NCBI GenBank assembly: GCA_949318235.1
Contig: OX439134.1
Location: 26,605,793 to 26,669,792, forward strand
Source of the DNA: Ecdyonurus torrentis
Lineage: Eukaryota > Arthropoda > Insecta > Ephemeroptera > Heptageniidae
Length of the DNA stretch: 64,000 bases
Direction of reading: 5' to 3'
Positions within the stretch are counted from its first letter, which is position 1. The number at the start of each line of letters is the position of its first letter. Below are positions 44,401 through 55,800 of this stretch, piece after piece. The notes below the pieces were generated by a model. That model searched no databases. It was not told the origin of the DNA and saw only the letters and a program-made list of their open reading frames with translations. A program made the translations under genes and the position numbers.

Positions 44401-45313
44401 TACAAGTATAAGAGTGTAAAGACCTTAGTTTCTTTTTAATATTTTATACAATTTTTAAATTTCTTTAAAATGAATTAATTCTCGTCATTTGAAATTTTTA
44501 GTAAAGAAACAGAATTATAAATATTATAATTTTCGTTAATAATTTTTTAATTGGTGTTGCTAATATGTTGTGCCATGTTGACCAATTTAAGCATGACATT
44601 AGATGCTGAAAAATCAAGTGCAATGTTTTTCCATGTACAATGATAAATAAAATGCGCAAAATGAAACAAAGTTATTACATTTTAGAGAAACAAACAAAAC
44701 CTTACTTGTAAATGATTGAAATTAACAGTCACCTTGTGTCAGAAATTTCATTATTTCATTGCTTTCATCAATTAATTTTAAGTGTATTTTCTGTAATTTA
44801 AATAGTTATACGAATGACTTTTCGTTTGTCCGAGTAAGTGAACCTCAACTGCAACTACGACAAAATTATATGATAAAAAGTAATTAAACCAAATTTACCA
44901 TAAATCTACTTTTTTGAAATAAAATAAAATATTTTTAAAACAATTTATTGTTTTTGTTTTATTATTTATGTATGTAATTTTTTTATTTCCAAAATAAATA
45001 TTTATTTAGAACATATTTAAAAAAAGGTATAATTGTGTCAGAAAAAAATGTAACTGTAGATTAAATCTGATGATTTATACCTGTTCATATTTTTATTTAT
45101 AATAGTCTAAAAAAAGAGGTTCGTTTTTGTAAAGTTATAAAAATTATTTAAAAATATGTTAAAAAAGTAAAAATAAATAAAAACTAAACCGTTGATATTA
45201 TTATAATTATAAGTACATTATTGTTTTAAAACTAAAATATAATCAGGAATTGCAAGCGCCTGTCAAACTGCAGTCTGAAAATAAAAATAGTCTACTATAG
45301 TGAAATGAAACGA

Positions 45314-45972
45314 ACATTGAGCGAGAAAATGTAACAGGTACAAACCTACCTTCATTTTTATTTCCCCTCTTCTCGCTTTCGAGCCTGCATCACTCACTTC
45401 ATCGATATAGTAACGCATCGCTTAGGAAATCTTAAGAATTTTAAAAAATTATCTTAAAAATTTTAATTATGAATGTACAGTAAAAAAAAAACTTAAGTAG
45501 ATAGAATATATTTTATAGTAGCGCTTTTGAAAAAATCGCACTTCTAAATGCTATAGTTACGGCGTGCGTAGGTCTTTCGCAAACGTCACATTTATAGGTT
45601 AAGCAGTGTACATAGCAAATTTTTTTTTGCATCATCATAAAATAGACAATGTGAAGTTATTTTTACTCGCATTATGTGCAGATCTATCTTTAATAATAAC
45701 GACGATAGAGAAGCTCAAAGTCAGAACTTGACTAACGAGTTGAAAAAAATAGTAAAAAACATGACGTCGCGGGGCGTTTTAATTACCTGCATCTTCAATG
45801 TTATTGCTAAAAATACAAAATTAAATTAAGTTTTACAAGACAAAATTTCGCGTTAAATGACGTTTTTTTAAGAAATTTCCCACCAGCGAGTGCAATGGGA
45901 CGATTAAATGAATAACGCTATTAGCTTTATATTCAAGAAATCCTGTAAGGCTTAAAGTCTTTATTAAGAACG
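45314..45972 (-). repeat. Right terminal inverted repeat of the 9.46-kb transposon
   Basis: Mirror of 36510-37166; ends ctttattaagaacg at 45972. Confidence 0.85.
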
Positions 45973-45976
45973 ATAT

Positions 45977-47485
45977 GTTCCAAGAGCATTCCAAAAATAT
46001 CATTAAAATCATACTTTTTATAATTTAAATTAAAATATTACGTCATACTGATCTAATTAATGTAATTTTAGTGTAATCTATATACATTTTTACAAATGTA
46101 CGTGGCATAATATTCTTATTAACTTTATTGTTGACGGGAAAAAAATCAATTAACGTACATTTTGCAAAATAATTATAAAAATATTTAATGATATATGTAT
46201 ATATGCATACATATTGCACTTAGCACTTTTAATTTCTTTATTGTTAGTTGTTTTTTTATTAAAATGTTTTAATGTAGTTTAATATGTGATTTTATTATCC
46301 GTAAAAAAAATCTTCACTATAAATTTAGTCTGTATAAAGTTGAAATATTATAGCATATACAAATACATATAATTCAGTTAAATTTTAAATTATATATACT
46401 ACAAAAAGTAAAATTTGTCCTCGTATATGTTTTTTAGAATATATAGATCATTTAACTAATTATTTAGATTAAAAATTAATGCCATGGTCGAAATCTTTTA
46501 TTTAGTATTGAAAAGTATTAATACAATACTTAAAAATATTAAATAATAAAAAATGTAAATTTACTGTACTTAAATGGTTTAAATGTTTCTTTATGATATG
46601 AAATTTTGTAAGACAGAATCATGCCTGTTATTTGTAGTTTAATATTAATAGTTGAAAAACCAATGTTTTAGCAAGTAAAATGCGAAAATTTCAGAATTAC
46701 ACAATTTTAAAGTATCAAAAAAGTAGACGAAATAATGAGCATTAATTAAGTACTTATAACTAGAGGCCGGATTTAATATTGATTTTTTTGACAAAATTCA
46801 CAAAAAAAAGGTGATTTTTTGAGCAAAAAATGTTGGCAAAATGTTGATTTTTTGGAAAAAATGTTGAAAAATGTTCAAAATTATAAAATAGCACAAAAAT
46901 GGTTTATTTATGCTCCCGCAATGATTACACTAACTTTTACAAGTTGTTTTTATGGTTGCTAAAATTTCTTAAAAAATCAATGTTAAAAATACATTAAATA
47001 ATAATAATTGACTTTTAGAAATCTAGGTTTTAACATATTTTTCTATATCTACTAAAATTTTTAGTTAACAATATTTTTCAACGTTAAGTTAAAAAGTCCA
47101 TATCTCTCAAATTCAAATTTTTATCCCCAAGATTTTCGTTGTTAATTAACTACCCAAAATACAACTGAATATTTTCAGAGCTCATCGTAGTTGTCAGATG
47201 AGGATTTTTTTTTTTTAAATAATCATAGAGGGTATTATGAGTTTATAAATAATATCACTTTTTTTTAATTTTGAGTAAACATTATTACATGCGACGTCAT
47301 CAAAAATTAAAATAAAATAATTGGCTTAAAATCTCAAAATTTTGTAATTTAAAATATTTTATGCTCTCCCCCCCCCCCCCCCTTTATGTTTTGTATTAAT
47401 AATATTCTACGATGTCATGGCAGCCCATTGCCAGGAGACCGTGTGACTTCAATGAAAAAAAATCTATCTTAATTAATTGGGTAAT
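45977..47485. other. No gene seen
   Basis: AT-rich DNA with a 17-C run near 47368-47384. No exon, RNA gene or repeat family was supported. Confidence 0.5.
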
Positions 47486-48080
47486 GGTCTACGGTGCGCA
47501 CCACTACCCCAAATGCAGGTCCATGACGAATGCCTACTAATAACGAGGTCTAGTGTGCGCACTATCTAGGCGGAGCCAATATGCCGCAGCTCTACTGTGT
47601 GCACCACCTGAGGAGGAGCTAGAAGTGCGTGCGGCTGCACGGCCGCTGCACCGCAGGTCTAGTGTGTGCACCACCTTGCCTCAGGTCTACTGTGTGCCCC
47701 ACCTTCCCAACTTTCCCCGCGCGATCGCAGGTCTAGTGTGTGCACCACCTTCCCAACTTGTCCCACGCGACCACATGTCTACTGTGTGCACCACCTTCTC
47801 AACTTGCCCCGCGCGACCGCAGTTCTACTGTGTGCACCACCTTGCCTCAGGTCTATGGTGCGCACCAACTTGCCTCAGGTCTATGGTGCGCACCACCTTG
47901 CATCAAGTCTACTGTGCGCACCACCTTGCATCAAGTCTACGGTGCGCACCACCTTGCATCAAGTCTACGGTGCGCTTCACCTTGCCACAGGTCTATGGTG
48001 TGCACCGCCTTGCATCAAGTCTACGGTGCGCACCACCTTTGCATGAAGTCTATATACTGTGCGCACCGTAGACTTGATGC
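47486..48080. repeat. GC-rich minisatellite, 28-bp and about 53-bp units
   Basis: The core gtctacggtgcgcaccacct repeats about 14 times. Early units carry a longer spacer (cccaacttgtcccacgcgacc); later units end ttgcatcaa. The last unit at 48057-48080 is inverted. Because the array almost lacks stop trinucleotides it leaves all three forward frames open, which mimics overlapping genes. Confidence 0.85.
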
Positions 48081-48137
48081 TAAAGCATACTATATTACCG
48101 GTCGTTTCTACTACAAACAAGATCAACCCATAAGCAA

Positions 48138-48394
48138 AAATATCATCATCGTAATTACATTTTCAATCAATAGAAAGTTTTTGAGCACATTTCAGTATCA
48201 AGTGTAATTTTGTACACTTGATACTGTGTTGTGCTCAAAAATTCTCTATTAATTGGAAATGTCATTACGATGACGAAAGCTATCAGTTATATACAAACAT
48301 TATAAGATAACTACAACTTCTATGCAACACAAGAACTCGACCTCATCATAGAACTTCTAGTGTGGTAAGGCCCTTGTTGGTTTCCTCTATTCTT
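48138..48394. mobile_element. F-related hairpin element
   Basis: Centre cacttgatact and its complement at 48195-48230. The right arm ends agaacttctagtgtggtaag, then gcccttgttgg. Left end eroded. Confidence 0.55.
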
Positions 48395-48938
48395 TTCTTT
48401 AACTCATCTCATTTAACCTAACCGTGATTGTTTTTTTCCTTCTTGATAAATATAATACGATCATATACTATATATTTGTATTATACTCTTAAGTATTATT
48501 ATATGGAAAAAGTATTTATCATCATTTTATGCATGTATTTGATAGAACAAAATTTCAAATAACAAGTGTGATAATTTGGTTTTATGTATTTAAAAAAGGA
48601 TTATGCATCTTGAAAGCGTCAGACTAAAATAATACAAACAAATATAAGTTTTGTATGTTTAATTAATTGTTTTATGTTATTGCAAATGTTAAATTTTGTT
48701 TGTCTGCTTTTGCAACTGACGTAAGATAAAATTCTCATTAAAGAGACAACAAACTATTTATATATCACACATACAGAAATGTTCTAATTTCTACCTATTA
48801 AATTTAAATTCAAATGTATATTTTTGCAATTTAGAATCAAATAGATTGAAATTAATTTACTACACATATATACATCGTTTACTAACGCTCTTCATTCTTA
48901 AGTAGGCTATAGTAGGTAATATGCAAACTAAACATATA

Positions 48939-49209
48939 TGGTAATTGTACTAGTTATCGGCAGGCTCTTTTTACGGCGAAAGTATTAAGTTTACGAGATT
49001 CTAACTAGAACCAACCAGCTTAGAATTTCGTCTAGTTTCCATAACACTACCTACAAACTATTTTATCACTAAAGGGGGCCGAGATAAACTGCCGAAAATG
49101 GGGGGTGCCGATAACTGCGGCAGTGTCGGTATGGCTGCTTTTCTCAATAATACTATAGGAATATCAACCTTAAGACCCTTAAGCTGCCGATAACTAGTAC
49201 ATTTACCAT
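48939..49209. mobile_element. MITE family I, copy 2
   Basis: Ends tggtaattgtactagttatc and, on the reverse strand, tggtaaatgtactagttatc; inner arms pair ggcag with ctgcc. 271 bp. Confidence 0.7.
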
Positions 49210-49221
49210 AGACTAAAATAA

Positions 49222-50490
49222 TTTATAAAAATAGGTTGGACTTACTGTTTTTTGATAATCACAAAACTCATATTTATTATCAAATAAATTAAATAATACT
49301 ATGATGACGCACATCTTATGTAATATATAGGTACTTAAAACATTATTTTAGTAAAGACTATAAGCAGACAATTAAAATTCTTATTTGTATTTTAAGAGAA
49401 AGAGACGAACATTTGTGTAATGTATAAAATTTCACAGGCTACTGCAAATAAAGACTGCAAAGTTGGCACCAAAGATAGTACATAGGTATATATATAAGTT
49501 TTAAAAAAAGTCTTATAGAAGTAGTGGGCTGGTAGTGGGGGCATATACAGACAAAAGGCCCTACGAGAAAAGACCCTACCTGTGCGCCGCTCGCCGATAT
49601 GCTTTACCTGTGCGCACAGCATGGATATATATACGCGCACAGCCAGGGCCTTCCGCGGACCTTCTGACAGACATTCAGTGGGGGATTCCTAAAATTCTTC
49701 AACATTTATAGGTATAATATGCAAACTGTATGCAACTAAACATATAGACTAACATATAAATTATAAAAATAGGTTGGACTTACTGTTTTTTGATAATCAC
49801 AAAACTCATATTTATTATCAAACAAATTAAATAATACTATATAATGACACACAATTCATGTAATACTTAATACATTATTTTAGTAAAGAATATATAAGCA
49901 GACAATTAAAATTGTTATTTGTATTTTAAGAGAAAGAGACAAACATTTGTGTAATGTATAAAATTTCACAAGCTATATACTGCAAATAAGGACTGCAAAG
50001 TTGGCACCAAAGACCAAAGATAGTACATAAGTTTAAAAAAAAATTATTATATTATTATAGAAGTAGTGGGCTGGTAGTGGGGGATTTTAAAAATTCTTCA
50101 ACATAGGAAATATGCAAACTAAACATACCGCTATAGTCTAAAATAATTAATTTATAAAAATAGGTTGGACTTACTGTTTTTTGATAATCACAAAACTCAT
50201 GTTTATTATCACACAAATTAAATAATACTATAATGACGCACAATTTATGTAATATAGGTACTTAAATACATTATTATTTTAGTAAAGACTATGTAAGCAG
50301 ACAATTAAAATTGTTATTTGTATTTTAAGAGAAAGAGACGAACATTTGTGTAATGTATAAAATTTCACAGGCTACTGCAAATAAGGACTGCAAAGTTGGC
50401 ACCAAAGATAGTACATTTTTAAATATTATATATATCTTTAAAAAAGTCTTATAGAAAGAATGGGAGTGGGAGATTCCAAAAATTCTTCAA
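49222..50490. repeat. Three tandem units of about 390 bp, the first with a 145-bp insertion
   Basis: The block aataggttggacttactgtt recurs near 49231, 49770 and 50160, and aagagaaagagacgaacatt or a close variant follows in each. The extra sequence in unit 1 (about 49540-49682) is GC-rich, contains two cctgtgcgc motifs and is bracketed by agtggggg. No gene. Confidence 0.85.
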
Positions 50491-51950
50491 TGTTTATTTA
50501 ACTAGGTGACGTAATACACTGAGAGAATTTTATATTTCATAAATGTGCAGGGTAAAAAAATATGAATATTATTATATAGTATATGAATTTGTTTACTTTG
50601 ATTTTATAGTATATATATTTATATACTGTAATATAAAGTTTACATTATAGTTTGTCACCATTTAAAACCTTATTTTATTGTATTTATTATACGTAACTCG
50701 CTGATGAAACTTAAAAAGAAAAAAAGAAAATTAAGACACCCTAATTAAATATAAAACTAAATTGCTAACATTATTTGCAAGGTGCAACCTAATAACCTAT
50801 CTTCAATTTTACTTTAGGTATTTATTGACCTTATCTTGGTGATAATCTAAGCCTTATATAGACTATGAGACTAGCAGCCTTACTTTTTAATTTATTATTG
50901 CAACAGCCAAAAAACAACCTTATCGTATAAGGTACGTATGAACTAGAAATTACATACGTGGTGGTAACTGCGGTAACTTATCTTCTTACAGGAAAAGTCT
51001 AACTTAAAATATAGATTAGATTGCGGCGCCTTAGATGTTTGATGTTTCTCACAGTGTAATGAAGTGTTAATAAAATAGCATTAAATTGCTAAAATTTTAA
51101 GTAACAAACAAACAAACAAACAAATCATCATTAATGTACGTAAACAATAAGCGAACAAGCCGCCAGCTCAAAAACTGTTAGTATCTAAATAAATAAAGTT
51201 ATTAATGGGCGAGTAAAGAATTATTTGACATTTATTTTACTCAAAAACTTGTATGTATATTTTAACATCCCTCTTCTCAAACCTTATACTGTGTTCAAAA
51301 TTTATTTATTATAAATATACATACAGTATATACATCCAAAATTTAAGATTCAAACAAATGTTTTAAAATGACATACATATATATCACATCAGTATATGTG
51401 CTTATAATGTGAAATAGTTTATTATACTAACCTTCCTGATCACTCAAATGTATAATATGATTATTTCTTTATTTATTGTTGAAAACACATGTGTCGAGCC
51501 GAGAGCCGAGGGACGTTAGAGCAGGCTATAGTAACTATAAAGGTAGCACAGTCGATTCAGCAAAAGCGTTTTTTTGCTTCACACTGTCCTATCCTGGTCC
51601 TATCTAAACCCATGTTAACAGGGGTCACTTCAATAAATCATAGCGCAACTAATACAAATTGTCAGGACATAAAAATCCTATCAAAACATGCCTAAACAAG
51701 TCAGCTATTGTTTTTAAATTTATGAATATCCTCCTGAGTTGATTAATATTATTAATTTATGATTTTCTGAGACATTGTAATCCGCCGCTAAGATTGGCTG
51801 TCGAAGTGACTTCGGGCATCTCCGCAAAAGCGGTTTTCTCTCTACGCCAATCATAGGCCTACAAAATGTGGTTTTCACCTCCCCTGCACCCCCTACATAA
51901 GAAGAATGCGGTGACCATACTACCTCTTTCCTCTTTTAGTTACTACTAAT
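50491..51950. other. No gene seen
   Basis: AT-rich DNA with small direct repeats (acaaacaaacaaacaaa near 51105). No exon supported. Confidence 0.5.
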
Positions 51951-52068
51951 GGTGTTCGTAAACCCTGTTCTTCGTGTTCCAGAACACAAAAAAATGACAA
52001 TCAGCCAATGCTTTTTAAATGCAATTGCGCATTTTTGGAGCATGCCCCAAACAGGTTTACGAACACCA
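51951..52068. mobile_element. MITE family H, copy
   Basis: Ends ggtgttcgtaaaccctgttc and ggtgttcgtaaacctgttt (reverse strand). An internal gcgcatttttgg arm matches other H copies. Confidence 0.75.
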
Positions 52069-52077
52069 TTAGTAATG

Positions 52078-52180
52078 CTGTTCGTAAACCCTGTTCTCTT
52101 GCACTAAAAAATGCGCATTCCATTTGATTAACCGTAGGCGATCGTCATTTTAGGAGCAGAGAACAGGGTTTACGAACATC
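52078..52180. mobile_element. MITE family H, adjacent copy
   Basis: Ends gctgttcgtaaaccctgttc and gatgttcgtaaaccctgttc (reverse strand), core atgcgcattccatttgatt. Lies nine bases from the previous copy. Confidence 0.75.
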
Positions 52181-52443
52181 ATTATTGTTACGCATAGCAG
52201 GCCGGAGCAGGCCGAGAGCTGGCCGAGAGAAATAAGTAGGCGTACCCCTGATTGTTTTTTTTTTCCAGTTATTTAGGTTCTGATTTCTGATTTACAAAAT
52301 AAATACAAATCGGTACAGTTCACGACATCTCTTGGTTTTTATAGTAAATTTTTCTTCTACAGCGTAGACAGACGAGAGAATTTAAGTATTGCGTTTTTTA
52401 TGGAAATTCAAGTTATCTATCAATTAAAATAAGGGAAAATCTA

Positions 52444-52551
52444 TTCGCACCGAAGATCGGTGCAGATTGCCGTTACAGCGTTATTCGCACCGAAATTCGG
52501 TGCAAGATATATGCGAGATATACATATGCGCACCACCAAAGTTTGGTGTAC
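52444..52551. promoter_or_regulatory. Three palindromes upstream of gene D, candidate regulatory sites
   Basis: ttcgcaccgaagatcggtgc (from 52444), ttcgcaccgaaattcggtgc (from 52483) and gcgcaccaccaaagtttggt (from 52528) are three dyads spaced about 40-45 bp apart. They sit just before a TATA-like sequence. Function inferred from position and symmetry only. Confidence 0.4.
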
Positions 52552-52560
52552 TATAAATAA
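52551..52560 (+). promoter_or_regulatory. TATA-like box for gene D
   Basis: CTATAAATAA, followed about 20-50 bp later by a cgtg-rich stretch and 328 bp later by the gene D start codon. A core promoter is plausible; the start site is not determined. Confidence 0.4.
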
Positions 52561-52887
52561 ATAACGTGTACGTTCGTGTTCGTGCGTTCGTGCCAGGTTC
52601 GTGCTGTGTTTGACTTTGACATGACTATAAATTTGTAACATTTCTTCTTTACTTTATTTATTACTTCTTGAAAATTGAAAAGTGTGTAATTTCTTGTTAT
52701 CTATTTCTTTATACATATCACTTCTATTATTAACCTAATTTTATTGGTGAAATTAATGTATACATACTATCTAAATGAAGAGAAAGAACACTATATCTAG
52801 CCCCCTAGGGTACGCACATCGTAAACACATGTAATCTCACATTTTTCTTATTTATGCTGTTAAATACCTAATTTGAAAGTAACTACC

Positions 52888-55800
52888 ATGGTAAACTCTT
52901 GCTGTGTTGCAACCTGTCGTTTCAAATACTCTCATGGATCAACACGATCATTTCACAAGTAAGTTAATTACATATACATATATATAATGCCATCTGACAT
53001 AAAACATGCATTGCATTACATACACTACACTGATATTTGTTTTGTTTGTTTGTTTGTTTTGTTATTAGCAATTTAATGCTATTTTATTAACACTGATTAT
53101 TTTGATTATTATGATTTTTCACTTCACTTTCACTAAACACATACCGGTATACATATATACACAACACATGTATGTATGTATGTACGTATACATACCGGTA
53201 TGAGCATATGTATGTATAATTGAAAATGTATGTATGTATGTATACATATGGATGTTTGATATTACAGTCGAAGAGAACTCAGGACAGATTTGTATTAAAC
53301 ACTTTTTTTTTTCAGGTTTCCCCTAAAAAATCCTAAATTACTAGCAAAATGGATATCAATTATGGGCAGAACTAGTTGGACTCCTAATAAGTATAGCTAC
53401 ATTTGCAGTGCTCATTTTACAGATGATTGTTTTAGAGGTAAAAGTAAATTTGGAGCAAATGTACGTCTTAATCCAGATGCAGTACCTACCATCGTTACAC
53501 CTTGTCAAGAACGACAGGAACAGGTAATGATAATAATAGATGCTACATATACATATGTACTGTACAGTATAACAATATATCGATCTTGTTGCAAAAAAAA
53601 GGCCTATCTCGTTTTTTGTCAGTGGAAGCAAAAGGCGTATAATATCGTATTTTGTCAGTGGAAGCAAAAGGCCTATCTCGAGCGCTATCGCCATAACGTT
53701 CGGGAACGAGATAGGCCTTTTGCTTCCACTGATAAAATACGAGATACGCCTTTTGCTTCCACTGACAAAAAACGAGATAGGCCTTTTTTTCGCAATAAGA
53801 TCGATATGTAATATAGATGGGTCACAATATCCATCCCTGATAATTGGTGATGGTCTGATGGACTATTCATGATAGGAAAATTAATATATTTTACCATTTA
53901 AATCCAGTGAGTGTTTTCCTCATAAAAATAAAATTGCAAATTTAGCACGAGTTTTTGTCTGATAAAATATATTTTTGCAGTCCTATGTACGATTTGCCAC
54001 TGGCTATGTGTATGACAATTTGTGACAGGACAATACACTGCAGTAAACAATCAGGACAAATGGTATTTTTTTTTACAGTGGACAATTTGCAACTCAAGAC
54101 TATATTCACTACCATGGACCATGGATAATATGTGACAATATGTCCTGTCTAGTTGTTGAATACGTATAGCGAATTGTCTCCTGTCATGAATTGTCCCATG
54201 TAGCCAATTATCAGGTAGCAAAAGTGAAGGGAGTGGTGGCAAATTGTCCACCATACATTGCCTGTCACATACAAATCTTATCCTAAATTCATATGTTTAG
54301 CTCTGGATAAAGTTTTCGAAAGGGACTGCGGCGGCCGCTGCGTTTTCTCATAAAGTAGCATTGTGTGGTTGCGGGTTGTCTATACAAATCATTCAGGAAC
54401 TTTTGTCCAGAGGTGTACAGTGCATGAAATTTAGAATTTTATCAAAATATAAGTGGTTTAATTATTTTTACAATATTAATTGAGTTTAAAAACATTTATT
54501 TATTATTATTATTATTTTTTTTTTATTGTTATTATTTTTTTCATTTCCAGGGCTCAGAAGATGCAGTTGTTTCAGAGACAAATGCAAAAGAAGAGCTTCC
54601 GGTTCCATGTGCTGAATCTGCAAGTAATGAGATCTTGTATGATGAAACAGGTCCTAGCAAGAGACCAAGGTTAAACTTAACTGAGGTACAAGTTTATAAA
54701 TATACAATAACTATTAGCAGCAAAAGTATTAATTATAAAATATAAAAAAATTGTAAAATATAAAACAAAAAATATAAAATATATTTCAGTATATGACACA
54801 AAAGTAAAACTAAAAGCAGAGAACAGGGTTGTTCTATATCTATCAGTGCACTTTTAAATTATTAAATTATTTTTGTTACTGTAGTTTGTGCTCAAGGCCT
54901 TTATCACAAATTTTTAAAAAAAAAGGTTAATATTTTTATAATTTTAACTTTTAACAGATATGAAGAAAAATCCACTAAATCAAAGGTAATTTAATATTTA
55001 TAATTACAGGAAGCTGCCGATATTATTACAAATAAAAATAAATATGTGATCAAATTTGTACCACAAGTTGTGAATGGAGAAACTAAGAATGTGCCTATTC
55101 TTGTACAAGAAACTGAGCCAGAGGTCACACAAGATGTGAGACCAGCAATTGCAATTCCAGGTCCCTCCAGTGTGAACCTACATGCAAATGTGACAGAGAA
55201 AGCTGTAGAAGAAGAAATAAAACTGCATGATACTGAGGTAAAGGAATATGTTGAGGCAATTGACTGATAAAGGAACAACTGTTTGGAGGCTGACTTTAAG
55301 CGATTTCGCTCACATCCGCTTCCGTTTTGACTTACTGCGCATGCGTGGTAAGGAGAAACGGAAGCGGATGTGAACGAAATTGCTTATAGTCAGCCTCAAA
55401 ACAGTTGCTCCTTTATCAATCAATAGAAACTATTACGAGGAGCTTTACATGCAAGCTGAAATCAGAAAGTTTATGCAAACTCAATTTCACAAACTATTTA
55501 AGGGAAAATACGTAGTTTTTATTTTTTATTATTTTCAGTATAATTGCTATAAACTTTTCTTGAATACTTTACTTAAGAAAGGAGTTTGAGAACAAGCCTG
55601 CTATGCCAAGTTGACAAAATCAACCTTCTCAACAGGTTCAACATCAATTAAACAAAAATGCCCTAGGAGTGGAGAAGGGGGGAGGGGGGGGGGGGAGTAG
55701 GTTCAGTAGGCTTAACAATAATTTTCTTTAAGATATAAAGGATAGAAATACCAGCAAGGGCCTTACCATATAAGTACTACAGTATATAAAGGTCGAGGTC

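Larger units (their letters stand above)
36510..45972 (+). mobile_element. 9.46-kb DNA transposon with about 660-bp TIRs, possible ATAT target duplication
   Basis: The ends start CGTTCTTAATAAAGAC on both strands, with ATAT outside each (36506-36509, 45973-45976). ATAT is self-complementary, so the boundary could instead include it. One DDE-like transposase ORF (41291-43012) follows an intron acceptor. The left interior contains a hAT element, a family H MITE and a family A MITE; the right interior contains a 550-bp tandem duplication. A 4-bp duplication with DDE-type protein would suit the Sola superfamily, but I cannot confirm that assignment. Confidence 0.8.

Noticed and set aside
47553..48207. 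Three long overlapping forward ORFs
   Set aside because: They are produced by a stop-poor minisatellite; three frames open at once over the same repeat is not coding evidence.
51489..51695. 68-codon plus-strand ORF
   Set aside because: No domain, splice signal or repeat support.
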